A DNA stretch of 34,330 nucleotides from an uncultured Candidatus Melainabacteria bacterium (GCA_934777245.1 CAKVND010000018.1:1-34330); one strand, 5' to 3'; shown: positions 15,780 through 24,053, counted from the first letter of the stretch. Notes: generated by a model from the letters alone, not told the origin. Numbers and translations: made by a program.

Positions 15780-16619
15780 CTAGTTTTGTGCCATATAAAC
15801 ACTCGTAGAAGGGAATGCAAATTCGATTCCTTCCTCACGGTAGCGGTGAATTATTTGTCTAATTACATCACTTTTCGTATGTACATATTCTACCCAAGAT
15901 GTTTTGCTAGTATAAGCTACAAGTCTTACTTGAATTGAACTTGGCGCCATATTTTCTAAAAAAGCTTCTGCACCTTCAAGAATTCGTGCATCTTTTTCAG
16001 CAATTTCTTTCAAAATTCTGCAAGCCGCGTCAAGTTTTTCGTTAGAAGTACCATATTCAACGTCAACAGAAATATCAATTCTTCTTTTATGCGCTTGAGA
16101 TACATTTGTAATTTCTTCGTTGGAAAGTACGTTATTTGGCACATTTACGACATAACCATCTATAGTTCTCACTGTAGTTGAGCGCAAATTAATGTTTTCT
16201 ACCGTTCCTTCATAACCATTGAATTTAATATAATCGCCAATTTTATAAACTCTGTCAGCCAAAAGTCCAAATGAACCGAAAATATTTCCAATAGCTTCTT
16301 TTGCTGCAAAACCTACTGCTAAACCTGTAATACCAAAACCTGCAACTAAAGAAGTTACATTATAACCGAAGCTTTGTAAAAATCCCGCCAACAACATAAA
16401 AACAATTACTGCTTTTATAATTTTATTTAAAACAGGCATTAAATTTAAAAGTGGAGAATCTGTATTTTTGCTTTTTAATTTTAGTTCTATTCTGTGCGTA
16501 AAAGCGTCTGTTAATTTACATACAGCCCAAATTAAAACAATGTTTACTAAAACACCTATTAAAAATTTAGCGTTTACTCCTAAAAAAGAAAATATAGGTT
16601 TCACAATGAAATCTACCAT
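15780..16619 (-). CDS. MscS-family mechanosensitive channel
   Basis: 279 residues. The ATG at 16619, one base after the nifS stop codon, is preferred to a GTG at 16628 that would overlap nifS and lacks a spaced ribosome site. Three N-terminal hydrophobic segments lie at roughly 14-35, 60-82 and 85-115; the third, VAGFGITGLAVGFAAKEAIGNIFGSF, is the pore-lining TM3 signature. The beta domain follows (RVYKIGDYIKFNGYEGTVENI, NLRSTTVRTIDGYVVNVPN). It opens on membrane tension to protect against osmotic downshock. It is about the size of E. coli MscS (286). Its placement behind nifS looks like simple operon tail-gating. Confidence 0.92.
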   Translation of the reverse strand: MVDFIVKPIFSFLGVNAKFLIGVLVNIVLIWAVCKLTDAFTHRIELKLKSKNTDSPLLNLMPVLNKIIKAVIVFMLLAGFLQSFGYNVTSLVAGFGITGLAVGFAAKEAIGNIFGSFGLLADRVYKIGDYIKFNGYEGTVENINLRSTTVRTIDGYVVNVPNNVLSNEEITNVSQAHKRRIDISVDVEYGTSNEKLDAACRILKEIAEKDARILEGAEAFLENMAPSSIQVRLVAYTSKTSWVEYVHTKSDVIRQIIHRYREEGIEFAFPSTSVYMAQN

Positions 16620-16620
16620 T

Positions 16621-17811
16621 TTACGCACCCTTTCTGCTTCTTAATGCTGCTAACTCATCTTGGAATGGCGAAATTGAAGTTAATTTATCCATAATTGCCG
16701 GCATGTGTTCAATTACGTAATCAATTTCTTTTTCAGTAGTAAATCTTGATAAACTAAATCTTATTGAACCATGAAGTGCAGTGAATGGGATTCCCATTGC
16801 ACGCAACACGTGGCTAGGTTCTAGCGAACCTGATGTACAAGCACTTCCTGAGCTAGCGCAAACACCGATATCGCTTAAATGTAGAAGAATCAATTCCCCT
16901 TCAACATATTCAAAACCGATATTGCAAGTGTTTGGAACTCTGCCGTTTACACCTGTATTTAATCTTGCGTTAAATACATTTTTAAGAATTCCTGTTTCAA
17001 GTTTGTCGCGCAACCTCTTAACTTCTTTTAATTCATAATTCATTGCATCTATTGCTAATTCGGCAGCTTTTCCCAAGCCTACGATATAAGGCACATTTTC
17101 AGTTCCTGCACGCATTCCGCGTTCTTGATGACCGCCATTAATCAATGGTGTAATTCTAACATCAGGTTTTACATACAACGCACCAACGCCTTTTGGAGCG
17201 TGAAATTTGTGTCCTGAAACTCCTAATAAATCAATTTTTGTTTCTTTTACGTTTATCGGAATTTTTCCTCCGGCTTGAACAGCGTCAACATAAAATCTTG
17301 TTTCAGGTGATTTAGATTTAATAATTTCTGCGATTTCTTCTACGGGATAAATTACGCCTGTTTCATTGTTGGCATACATTACAGAAACTAAGGCAGTATC
17401 TTTTCTGATTTTTGATTTAAGTTCTTCTATATCAAGTTCGCCTTGAGAATTTACACCGATATAATCAACTTCATAACCTTGTTTTTCCAAAGCTTTATAA
17501 GTATTTAAAACACAAGGGTGTTCAACTTTTGTCGTGATTAAATGTTTTTTTGTTTTATTACAACTAACAACACCTTTAATTGCTGTATTGGCTGATTCTG
17601 AACCGCAAGAAGTAAAAATAACTTCTTTTTCATTGTTTGCGCCCAAAAATTCTCTTACTTTAGCACGAGCTTCTTTTATTGCGGCAGCCGGTTTTTTTGC
17701 AAAATCGTACATGCTTGAAGGATTAGCGTACTCATTTTGCAAATAAGGAAGCATCTCTTCTAAAACTTTTTCATCTACTTTAGTTGTTGCGTTGTTATCT
17801 AAATATATCAT
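16621..17811 (-). CDS. nifS: NifS-type cysteine desulfurase
   Basis: 396 residues, fold-type I PLP enzyme. It has YLDNNATT (3-10), H98 (KVEHPC), the PLP lysine K202 in SGHKFHAPKG, GGHQERGMRAGTEN (227-239) and the persulfide cysteine C325 in SGSACTSG, the short-loop NifS/IscS type. It takes sulfur from cysteine and passes it to the NifU scaffold, encoded just upstream. GAGGA precedes the ATG. The 107 bases between nifU and nifS contain an octamer tandem repeat and a short hairpin repeat. Confidence 0.95.
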   Translation of the reverse strand: MIYLDNNATTKVDEKVLEEMLPYLQNEYANPSSMYDFAKKPAAAIKEARAKVREFLGANNEKEVIFTSCGSESANTAIKGVVSCNKTKKHLITTKVEHPCVLNTYKALEKQGYEVDYIGVNSQGELDIEELKSKIRKDTALVSVMYANNETGVIYPVEEIAEIIKSKSPETRFYVDAVQAGGKIPINVKETKIDLLGVSGHKFHAPKGVGALYVKPDVRITPLINGGHQERGMRAGTENVPYIVGLGKAAELAIDAMNYELKEVKRLRDKLETGILKNVFNARLNTGVNGRVPNTCNIGFEYVEGELILLHLSDIGVCASSGSACTSGSLEPSHVLRAMGIPFTALHGSIRFSLSRFTTEKEIDYVIEHMPAIMDKLTSISPFQDELAALRSRKGA

Positions 17812-17821
17812 GATGTGTTCC

Positions 17822-17861
17822 TCTTTAAGTCGTTAAGTCTTTGAGTCGTTAAGGCGTTAAG
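17822..17861. repeat. Octamer tandem repeat between nifU and nifS
   Basis: Five consecutive 8-base units: TCTTTAAG, TCGTTAAG, TCTTTGAG, TCGTTAAG, GCGTTAAG. The first unit runs into the nifS ribosome site region. Confidence 0.75.
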
Positions 17862-17877
17862 TTCGTTTTAAAATTGG

Positions 17878-17904
17878 AGTTTTTGTTGAGCAAGTATGCC
17901 CAAC
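17878..17904. repeat. Short hairpin repeat (copy 2)
   Basis: AGTTTTTGTTGAGCAAGTAT then GCCCAACC, the same unit as 6436-6463 with two changes. Confidence 0.6.
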
Positions 17905-17918
17905 CGACATTTACACGA

Positions 17919-18755
17919 CTACACCTGTTCAACCACAATAGCTGAATCAACTTTATCTCTCAAAACTGATTCAACAAACCCTTTGATTGTCATGCTTGCG
18001 TTTTTGCAACCACTGCACATGCCTGACAATTTAACCTTAACAGTATTTCCGTCGATATCAATAAGTTCAATATCTCCGCCATCCTTCTGAAGTTCAGGTG
18101 AAATTTGTTGTTCAATAACTTTGCTAATCTTCAATATTTTTTGAGTAGCAGTTAAAACAGGGGCTTTGCCTTCTTTTTTAAGGTAAGTATCAATCATATC
18201 CTTAATTACACCGCGACAACGTCCGCAAGCGCCACCGGCTTTTGTATAATTTGTAACTTCTTCTACGGTTTTCAAGCCGTTAACTTTGATTGCTTCCCAA
18301 ATTTGACTTTCAGTGACATTAAAACAAGTACAAACTATTTTATCGCCCGTATGAGTATTTCCTGCAGGGTCTTCCCACTCTACAGCGTCTTTTCCGTAAT
18401 ATTTTTTTAGAGCATCTTCCAATGCTTCGTGTCCCATAACAGAGCAATGCATTTTTTCTTGAGGAAGTCCGTCTAACTCGTCTGCAATATCTTTATTTGT
18501 AATTTTTGCAGCTTCTTCTATTGTTTTACCGATAATCATTTCTGTTAAAACACTTGAAGACGCTACCGCAGAACCACAACCGAAAGTTTGAAACTTAGCG
18601 TCTTTTATAACATTACCGTCAAGTTTTATATATAATTTCAAAGAATCACCACAAGCTAATGAGCCGGCTTCGCCGATTAAATCAGCGTCATTAATTTTAC
18701 CGACATTTCTTGGGTGTCTGTAATGGTCAAGAACCTTCTCCGAATATTCCCACAT
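17919..18755 (-). CDS. nifU: NifU Fe-S cluster scaffold (full three-domain form)
   Basis: 278 residues in the classical NifU order. The IscU-like domain (1-125) has cysteines C35, C60 and C104. A BFD-like [2Fe-2S] domain (138-195) has C142, C144, C177 and C180 (VCTCFNV, GGACGRCRG). The C-terminal NifU domain has CSGC (C247/C250). All cluster ligands are present. It assembles Fe-S clusters on sulfur from NifS. AAGGA lies about 8 bases before the ATG. No nitrogenase genes are nearby, so a general housekeeping role is more likely than nitrogen fixation. Confidence 0.95.
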   Translation of the reverse strand: MWEYSEKVLDHYRHPRNVGKINDADLIGEAGSLACGDSLKLYIKLDGNVIKDAKFQTFGCGSAVASSSVLTEMIIGKTIEEAAKITNKDIADELDGLPQEKMHCSVMGHEALEDALKKYYGKDAVEWEDPAGNTHTGDKIVCTCFNVTESQIWEAIKVNGLKTVEEVTNYTKAGGACGRCRGVIKDMIDTYLKKEGKAPVLTATQKILKISKVIEQQISPELQKDGGDIELIDIDGNTVKVKLSGMCSGCKNASMTIKGFVESVLRDKVDSAIVVEQV

Positions 18756-18874
18756 GATAGTTATCCTTTCTAATAAAGGTTTTCAAGAGTTCAGCTATAA
18801 CTGTCCTCGTTTACCCCTTAATTTACAACAATATTTTACTACAAAAAGAGAAAATGAAGAATTTATTTATAAAA

Positions 18875-18901
18875 AAAGGTTGAACGATATGTTCAACCTT
18901 T
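18875..18901 (-). terminator. Rho-independent terminator of the 18906-19169 gene
   Basis: AAAGGTTGAAC / GTTCAACCTTT, loop GATAT; on the minus strand followed by seven Ts. It separates this gene from nifU downstream. Confidence 0.9.
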
Positions 18902-18905
18902 AGTT

Positions 18906-19169
18906 TTATTTTATTTTAAATTTAGCGAATAACAAGTGTTGATCCTGTTTAAATTTCGGCTGACTAAAAAATTCATCTTCATCGGCAGCGCTAATTTTTT
19001 GATGCTCAAGAATATCTTTTGCTATTTTATCCATTTTTGTAAAACTGTCTCCTTTAGAATTTTTTAGCCTGCTTGATACAATACTCAATACATCTGAAGT
19101 ATTATACATTCTTGCTTTTGAATTTACATTACAATTAGGATTTGTACAATTAATTTTTGCTATTTTCAT
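18906..19169 (-). CDS. Small hypothetical protein with MKIxKIN N terminus
   Basis: 87 residues from the ATG at 19169, which has AAGGAG 8 bases upstream; a longer frame to 19193 would swallow this site. The N terminus MKIAKINCTNPNCNVNSKAR is strikingly like that of the 26259-27467 protein (MKINKINLCNPNYNFTIKNK), although the rest is unrelated. The remainder is helical and charged, with no membrane segment. A TATAAT -10 lies at 19199-19204 on the minus strand. Function unknown. Confidence 0.75.
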   Translation of the reverse strand: MKIAKINCTNPNCNVNSKARMYNTSDVLSIVSSRLKNSKGDSFTKMDKIAKDILEHQKISAADEDEFFSQPKFKQDQHLLFAKFKIK

Positions 19170-19240
19170 TTCGACACTCCTTTCTTTATTCAAAACTCAT
19201 TATACTATAAAAAAAGCATGGTCGATATAATGCAAAAAAG

Positions 19241-19597
19241 TTAACATAATATCTTTATAACTTCATATATTTGTTTTAATTTCTTTTGTGAGCAATTAGA
19301 TATTAATGTTATTATATTATCAATAAGCTCTTTATTTGAAGCATTTGGAACTATTAAAAGTTCAGCAGGAGTAATTTCAAATGCTTTACAAATTTTGTCT
19401 ATAGTTTCAGCTGTTGGTTGATATCGATTACGTTCTATATTAGAAAGACCCTGCAAACTAATTCCTATTTTTTCTGAAAATTCTTCTTGTGTTAAATTGT
19501 ATTTCTGACGCAAAGCCTTTATATTAGCATTAATCAATTTTTGATATCTCATATGTAATAGCTTATAGTAAAACGTCATATAGTTTAATAAACTCAT
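19241..19597 (-). CDS. XRE-family helix-turn-helix regulator
   Basis: 118 residues. Residues ~25-80 form an HTH_3/Cro-CI domain (NIKALRQKYNLTQEEFSEKI, GISLQGLSNIERNRYQPTAE, TIDKICKAFEITPAELL). The C-terminal ~35 residues are a helix that could dimerise. The start is unsure: ATGs at 19597, 19579 and 19552 are in frame and none has a clear ribosome site; 19552 would put the HTH at the very start as usual. TATAAT on the minus strand (19620-19625) fits a short leader for 19597. It is transcribed divergently from the 19718 gene, 120 bases away, and may control it or itself. Confidence 0.85.
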   Translation of the reverse strand: MSLLNYMTFYYKLLHMRYQKLINANIKALRQKYNLTQEEFSEKIGISLQGLSNIERNRYQPTAETIDKICKAFEITPAELLIVPNASNKELIDNIITLISNCSQKKLKQIYEVIKILC

Positions 19598-19629
19598 TGG
19601 TGATTAATATGGCTATTTAATTATAAAGA

Positions 19630-19691
19630 AATGTAACAATAACAATATTATACGCAATTATAGACTGTCAAAATACTTTATATATATGTAA
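19630..19691 (+). promoter_or_regulatory. Promoter with TGTAAC box and AAATACTTTATAT block
   Basis: AATGTAACAAT (19630-19640), 30 bases, then AAATACTTTATAT (19671-19683) continuing ATATGTAAA. The block differs from the copies at 7-28 and 31300-31321 at only one or two positions each, and the 30-base gap is identical. The ribosome site AAAGGAG and ATG (19718) follow. Confidence 0.6.
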
Positions 19692-19717
19692 ACACGATAT
19701 ACACAAAGGAGAAGCGT

Positions 19718-20158
19718 ATGACAACATTATCACAATTAACTTTAACACAAACATCTGAAGTACTTAGTTATGATGCAAACACCTCAGAAGAAATGCAAGG
19801 AAATAAAAAAAATAATATTGATTGCGTTTGGACACATGGAGAATACTTCGCTGCAAATGGTAATAATTCAAAGAAAAAAAATATTAACAAGTCTACTTTT
19901 ACAAAAATTTTAAACAATTTTCTTGATAAAACCAAGAAAAAGAATGCATATTGGGCCAAGTTCAGACAAATAATTAACGGCATGGGCTTTAAACTAGCTT
20001 CAGAAGCGATGTGTGAAAAAGCAGGTATTAAATCTAACGATGGTTTGCTATACGAAGATGCATATAATAGTCGACAAAGCTTTAAGGATAAAAAGACACA
20101 AGCTTTATTTGAAAGAGCTAAACAAGAAACTGATAAACAAATGGGATACAGCGTTTAA
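19718..20158 (+). CDS. Lineage-specific hypothetical protein, 146 aa
   Basis: Not recognised. AAAGGAG lies about 7 bases before the ATG. The N terminus (MTTLSQLTLTQTSEVLSYD) is uncharged and Thr/Ser/Leu-rich, the sort of unstructured start seen in type III secretion substrates; the rest is basic and helical (KKKNINKSTFTKILNNFLDK and onward). No membrane segment. It has its own promoter of the shared block type and its own terminator, so it is a single-gene unit, divergent from an XRE regulator. Confidence 0.75.
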   Translation: MTTLSQLTLTQTSEVLSYDANTSEEMQGNKKNNIDCVWTHGEYFAANGNNSKKKNINKSTFTKILNNFLDKTKKKNAYWAKFRQIINGMGFKLASEAMCEKAGIKSNDGLLYEDAYNSRQSFKDKKTQALFERAKQETDKQMGYSV

Positions 20159-20161
20159 AAT

Positions 20162-20198
20162 ATATCACCCTTATTCAAATAAGGGTGATATGTTTTTT
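20162..20198 (+). terminator. Rho-independent terminator of the 19718 gene
   Basis: ATATCACCCTTATT pairs with AATAAGGGTGATAT, tight loop, then GTTTTTT. Confidence 0.92.
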
Positions 20199-20237
20199 AC
20201 ATCAAATTTTCATCTACCACTTGAATATAGCACAATT

Positions 20238-20552
20238 TTAATTTTCCATCCTTTTTTCTTCTTGCTTGAGAAATTCACAATCAGCTTCCAAGCGTTTGTC
20301 GTCCATTGCGTCTATAAGTTCTTCAATATCCTTAATCTGTCCAAGTTCAAAACCAACTTCAGCATATAAAACACAATCATTACAAAGTCTGTAATGTCCG
20401 TATTGAACTGAACCTGCTAACGATTTTGTACCGCCGCAAGCATCGCAAGTAAAAAACTCGTTTTCACAATCCGGATTTTCTTCTATATCGTCCAAGCGCA
20501 TTTGCTCGACTACTTGTTGCATTTCTTGAACAACTTCTTCTTTTGTTTTCAT
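20238..20552 (-). CDS. Small zinc-ribbon protein
   Basis: 104 residues from the ATG at 20552, which has GGAG 7 bases upstream; that GGAG itself lies in an earlier in-frame ATG (20564). CDAC (C36/C39) and CNDC (C57/C60) form a four-cysteine zinc site around CGGTKSLAGSVQYGHYRLC. The flanks are acidic helices. No family recognised; the spacing resembles DksA/TraR- or rubredoxin-like knuckles but the surroundings differ. It may bind nucleic acid or another protein. Confidence 0.8.
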   Translation of the reverse strand: MKTKEEVVQEMQQVVEQMRLDDIEENPDCENEFFTCDACGGTKSLAGSVQYGHYRLCNDCVLYAEVGFELGQIKDIEELIDAMDDKRLEADCEFLKQEEKRMEN

Positions 20553-20600
20553 AAATTTCTCCATCAAACAAAAGTTATCAAATGAAAATTAATTAATACA

Positions 20601-20628
20601 ACTTTCCATTTTCAACTTTCAACTTTCC
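20601..20628. repeat. Heptamer tandem repeat (ACTTTCC/ACTTTCA)n
   Basis: Four consecutive 7-base units, ACTTTCC, ATTTTCA, ACTTTCA, ACTTTCC, of the same family as 9612-9646. Confidence 0.7.
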
Positions 20629-20658
20629 ACTCATTGCACACGTTAAATATGCGCAGAG

Positions 20659-21369
20659 CTATTCAACTAAAGCTTTCATTTCTTTAACAGCCTGCTCTAA
20701 TCCCACAAAAATTGAACGCGCAATGATTGAGTGCCCAATGTTCAATTCTTGTAAATTAGGAATTTCATGCATTCTACCAACGTTTTGATAGTTCAAACCA
20801 TGACCGGCATTAACTTTTAGTCCAAAATTCTGTGCAAAAATCGCAGCACCTTTTAAATCTTCAAATGCTTTTGCTTCTTCTTCCGTTCCAAAAACTTCGG
20901 AATATCTTCCCGTATGAAGCTCAATAAAAGGCGCACCTGTTTTTGAAACCGCTGAAATTTGATGCACATCAGGATCAATAAAGAAACTAACCTCAATATT
21001 TTTTTCTAAAAGCGGTTTTGTGAATTCTATCGCCCAATTCAATTGACCTGCAACATCCAAACCGCCTTCAGTTGTTAGTTCTTGTCTTTTTTCAGGAACA
21101 ATACAAACAGCATGAGGTCTTAACTTCAATGCGATTTCTTGCATTTCTTTTGTCATTGCCATTTCCAAATTCAAACGAACCCTAGGAAGCATTCTAATAG
21201 CTTCTACGTCTGCGTCTTTGATATGGCGTCTATCTTCTCTCAAGTGAGTTGTAATAGAAGCAACTCCGCATTCTTTACAAATTCTTGCAGCCGTAATCGG
21301 ATCCGGATCAATTCCACCGCGCGCGTTTCTCAAAGTCGCTACGTGGTCTATATTTACACCTAATAACAT
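20659..21369 (-). CDS. pdxJ: PdxJ, pyridoxine 5'-phosphate synthase
   Basis: 236 residues, family-typical. LLGVNIDHVATLRNARG (2-18), DPDPITAARICKECGVASIT (21-40), THLREDRRHI (41-50), the glutamate in LNLEMAMT, and AGHGLNYQNV near the C terminus are PdxJ signatures. It condenses 1-deoxyxylulose 5-phosphate with 3-amino-2-oxopropyl phosphate to make pyridoxine 5'-phosphate, the last ring-forming step of the DXP-dependent vitamin B6 route. PLP made this way serves NifS and GlyA in this window. AAGGA precedes the ATG; hisS ends 14 bases upstream, so the two form an operon. Confidence 0.95.
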   Translation of the reverse strand: MLLGVNIDHVATLRNARGGIDPDPITAARICKECGVASITTHLREDRRHIKDADVEAIRMLPRVRLNLEMAMTKEMQEIALKLRPHAVCIVPEKRQELTTEGGLDVAGQLNWAIEFTKPLLEKNIEVSFFIDPDVHQISAVSKTGAPFIELHTGRYSEVFGTEEEAKAFEDLKGAAIFAQNFGLKVNAGHGLNYQNVGRMHEIPNLQELNIGHSIIARSIFVGLEQAVKEMKALVE

Positions 21370-21383
21370 AATTAGTCCTTTCT

Positions 21384-22619
21384 TTAAGCAATTGTCTTGC
21401 CTAAATCATTTCTGTCAACAGTTGTTTGTTCTGAAGTATCAAGATTTTTAACAGTAACTTTTCCTGCTGAAATTTCGTCTTCGCCCAAAATTAAAGCGTA
21501 TTTCGCAACCTTAGAAGCTTTTTCCAATTGTTTTACAAACTTCTTATTTGTTAAATCGAATTCAGCTGTAATTCCTTGTGCACGTAGCTCCTCTGTCAAC
21601 TTAACAGCTTCCAATGTGTTATTAGAAACTATAAATGCAGTAGTTCTTTCAGCTTCTTTTTGTCCGATTAGCGACGCCAATCTTTCCATGCCCATTGCAA
21701 AACCGATAGCCGGAGTATCTTCTCCACCTAAATTACGAACAAGGCTGTCATATCTCCCACCACCACAAACAGCGTTTTGAGAACCCAAATTATTTGATTT
21801 AATTTCAAAAACTGTTCTGTTATAGTAATCCAAACCTCTTACAAGAAGTTTATTAATAGAATAATTAATATTCAAAGCGTTTAAATAACCTTTTAATTCA
21901 TTAAAATGATTTGCGCAATCTTCACAAATGAAATCAGATTGAATAACTTCTTGAATTTCAGGTTTTGCATAAATTGCTTTACATTCTTCAACTTTGCAAT
22001 CCAAAAGTCTTAGCGGATTTTTTTCATATCTAGCTTGGCAATCAGGACAAAGCTCGCTCAAATATGGTTTAATTACAGCTTTCAACTTAGTCTTAAAAGT
22101 TTCACGACATTCAGGACAACCAAGAGAGTTTAATTCAACACTCAAATCGTTCAAACCAAGCGCTTTAAGATAATTAACCGCCATCAAAATAACTTCCGCA
22201 TCGGCTGTAGCCTGCTTTATACCAAAAACTTCAACGCCAACTTGGTGAAATTGTCTTTGACGACCTGCTTGAGGACGTTCATATCTAAACATCGGTCCTT
22301 TGTACCAAAGTTTTACAGGTGCAGAAAGTCTGTGCATACCATTTTCAATAAACGCTCTAACTACACCGGCTGTATTTTCCGGACGAAGAGTCAAAGAACG
22401 TTCACTTTTTTCAAATGTATACATTTCTTTATTAACGATATCGGTTGTATCACCAACACCGCGCGCAAAAAGTTCAGTCGCCTCAAAAATTGGAGTTCTG
22501 ATTTCTTTTGCGCCATATTCTGTAAAAATCTTTCTTGCTGCATCTTCCATGAAGTGCCAAACAGGCATTTCAGCAGGAAGAATATCTTTTGTTCCTTTTT
22601 GTACTTTTATTATTGCCAT
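21384..22619 (-). CDS. hisS: Histidyl-tRNA synthetase
   Basis: 411 residues, class II synthetase. It has KGTKDILPAEM (8-18), motif 2 GPMFRYERPQAGRQRQFHQ, the HisRS-specific LVRGLDYYNRTVFEI, and motif 3 IGFAMGMERL. The C-terminal ~90 residues are the anticodon-binding domain. CPDC/CEDC-containing inserts occur around residues 194-235 (CPECRETF, CPDCQARY, CEDCANHF), a cysteine-rich insertion that could hold zinc. AAGGA lies ahead of the ATG. It is divergent from dapF across 70 bases and followed by pdxJ. Confidence 0.96.
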   Translation of the reverse strand: MAIIKVQKGTKDILPAEMPVWHFMEDAARKIFTEYGAKEIRTPIFEATELFARGVGDTTDIVNKEMYTFEKSERSLTLRPENTAGVVRAFIENGMHRLSAPVKLWYKGPMFRYERPQAGRQRQFHQVGVEVFGIKQATADAEVILMAVNYLKALGLNDLSVELNSLGCPECRETFKTKLKAVIKPYLSELCPDCQARYEKNPLRLLDCKVEECKAIYAKPEIQEVIQSDFICEDCANHFNELKGYLNALNINYSINKLLVRGLDYYNRTVFEIKSNNLGSQNAVCGGGRYDSLVRNLGGEDTPAIGFAMGMERLASLIGQKEAERTTAFIVSNNTLEAVKLTEELRAQGITAEFDLTNKKFVKQLEKASKVAKYALILGEDEISAGKVTVKNLDTSEQTTVDRNDLGKTIA

Positions 22620-22689
22620 AATTCAAATTCCTTTATATAATTTAATTGTACTATATGAACATATTAAGTAAATATCGATAGGAGAAGAA

Positions 22690-23535
22690 ATGGGAATAAA
22701 AGTTACAAAAATGCAAGGTTGCGGAAATGATTTTGTCATTGTTGATTATGATGAATTCTTAAAACTGGATATGAAAATTACAGACGCAGCTAAAATGCTT
22801 TGTGATAGACATTTCGGAATCGGTGCAGATGGACTCATTATTCCTAATACAAGTTCAGAAGATGCGGATATCAGTTGGTTTTTCTATAATTCAGACGGTT
22901 CTACAGCTCAAATGTGCGGAAACGGCATGAGATGTTTTGCAAAATACGCTTATGATAATAAACTTGTTGATAAAAAGATGTTCTCCGTAAAAACTTTAGC
23001 GGGAATCATTAAGCCTGAAATCCTTGATGATGGATTTGTTCGAGTAAACATGTCTCAGCCAATTTTAGAGCCGGAAAAAATACCTTTCATTCCTCATCAT
23101 AATTTGAACTACAAAATGTCTGTTATGAATATGATTTTTGACGGGAACGCAATTTCTATGGGCAATCCGCATTTTGTAATTTTTGTTTCACCGGAAGATG
23201 ATGTTATGGAATTCGCAAAAAAATATGGCCCAATTATTGAAACAAGCGCAGAATTTCCTGAAAAAACCAATGTTGAATTTGTGAAAATAAAATCATTCAA
23301 AAAAATAGAACTTGCTGTTTGGGAAAGAGGATGCGGAATCACTCTTGCCTGTGGAACAGGTGCTTGCGCAAGTGTCGTAGCAGGTATTCTAAACGGATAT
23401 ATTGAAAACTCTGTAGAAGTTCAACTTCCGGGTGGTATCGTAAACGTAGTTTGGAACGGTGCTCCTAATAAACCAGAAGGTGATGTGTTCTTATCAGGAC
23501 CTGCGGAATACGTTTATACCGCTGAATTAATTTAA
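22690..23535 (+). CDS. dapF: Diaminopimelate epimerase
   Basis: 281 residues. Two pseudo-symmetric halves carry the catalytic cysteines: C76 in AQMCGNGMRC and C221 in LACGTGAC. MQGCGNDFVIVD (8-19), GADGLI and GNPHFV are family motifs. It interconverts LL- and meso-diaminopimelate for lysine and peptidoglycan, which implies meso-DAP cell wall. The second-site motif reads WERGCGIT rather than the common WERGxGET; the essential E-R pair is kept. AGGAG stands close before the ATG. Confidence 0.95.
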   Translation: MGIKVTKMQGCGNDFVIVDYDEFLKLDMKITDAAKMLCDRHFGIGADGLIIPNTSSEDADISWFFYNSDGSTAQMCGNGMRCFAKYAYDNKLVDKKMFSVKTLAGIIKPEILDDGFVRVNMSQPILEPEKIPFIPHHNLNYKMSVMNMIFDGNAISMGNPHFVIFVSPEDDVMEFAKKYGPIIETSAEFPEKTNVEFVKIKSFKKIELAVWERGCGITLACGTGACASVVAGILNGYIENSVEVQLPGGIVNVVWNGAPNKPEGDVFLSGPAEYVYTAELI

Positions 23536-23558
23536 TTTGTTATAGAAAAATATAATCA

Positions 23559-23578
23559 TTTGAGACAAAATTCTCAAA
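23559..23578. other. Hairpin after dapF
   Basis: TTTGAGA / TCTCAAA with loop CAAAAT. There is no T run on the plus strand, so it may be a weak or factor-assisted terminator for dapF, or the end of a leftward transcript from the block at 23662-23676. Confidence 0.35.
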
Positions 23579-23661
23579 ACATCTGCAGACTAGAGCATGC
23601 AGGCTTAATTTAAAAAGTCGTTGATTTTTTATATTTTTTGTGCTGTCAGCCTAAAAGCTAG

Positions 23662-23676
23662 ATATATAAAGTATTT
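23662..23676 (-). promoter_or_regulatory. Solitary AAATACTTTATAT block without a box
   Basis: On the minus strand AAATACTTTATATAT matches the first 15 bases of the blocks at 7-28 and 19671-19691, but no TTTTGTAACAAW lies 30 bases ahead and no start codon with a ribosome site follows. It points towards the 3' end of dapF. It could drive a short non-coding RNA or be chance in AT-rich DNA. Confidence 0.3.
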
Positions 23677-23691
23677 TCAAGAAAAAAAGAC

Positions 23692-23719
23692 TTGCATTAT
23701 AGTCTGGAGTTTGTATAAT
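23692..23719 (+). promoter_or_regulatory. Sigma-70-type promoter of the HU gene
   Basis: TTGCAT (23692-23697), 16-base spacer, perfect TATAAT (23714-23719). AAAGGAG and ATG (23752) follow. Confidence 0.65.
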
Positions 23720-23751
23720 AGAATTTGTAAATAGAAGAAAGGAGTTTTTAA

Positions 23752-24030
23752 ATGAACAAAGAAGAATTAGTACAAGAAATTTCAAAAAAATCTAAAGTTA
23801 CTCAAAAAGAAGCTAACGAAGTATTATCAGCTTTAATCGAAACAGTTCAAAAAACAGTTTCTAAAGGTAAAAAAGTTACTCTAGTTGGCTTTGGTACTTT
23901 CGAACCTCGTAAGAGAGCTGCTAGAAACGGCAGAAACCCACAAACTGGTAAGGAAATCAAAATCCCTGCAAAAACAGTTCCTGTATTCTCTGCTGGTAAA
24001 AAGTTCAAAGAAGTTGTTAACGGTAAATAA
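23752..24030 (+). CDS. hup: HU-type DNA-binding protein
   Basis: 92 residues, full HU/IHF fold. N-terminal helices MNKEELVQEISKKSKVTQ, then GKKVTLVGFGTFEPRKRAAR and the DNA-intercalating arm RNGRNPQTGKEIKIPAKT with its RNPQTG tip, then PVFSAGKKFKEVV. It bends and compacts DNA as a homodimer. Strong ribosome site and own promoter and terminator fit an abundant protein. Confidence 0.97.
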   Translation: MNKEELVQEISKKSKVTQKEANEVLSALIETVQKTVSKGKKVTLVGFGTFEPRKRAARNGRNPQTGKEIKIPAKTVPVFSAGKKFKEVVNGK

Positions 24031-24053
24031 TTGATAACTTTTGAGAAAATTTT

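Noticed and set aside
17919..18755. Nitrogen fixation cluster suggested by nifU/nifS
   Set aside because: No nitrogenase or nif accessory genes are nearby; such NifU/NifS pairs are often general Fe-S assembly genes.
21397..22671. Three long plus-strand frames opposite hisS
   Set aside because: All are antisense to conserved hisS motifs and have no ribosome sites; composition is atypical.
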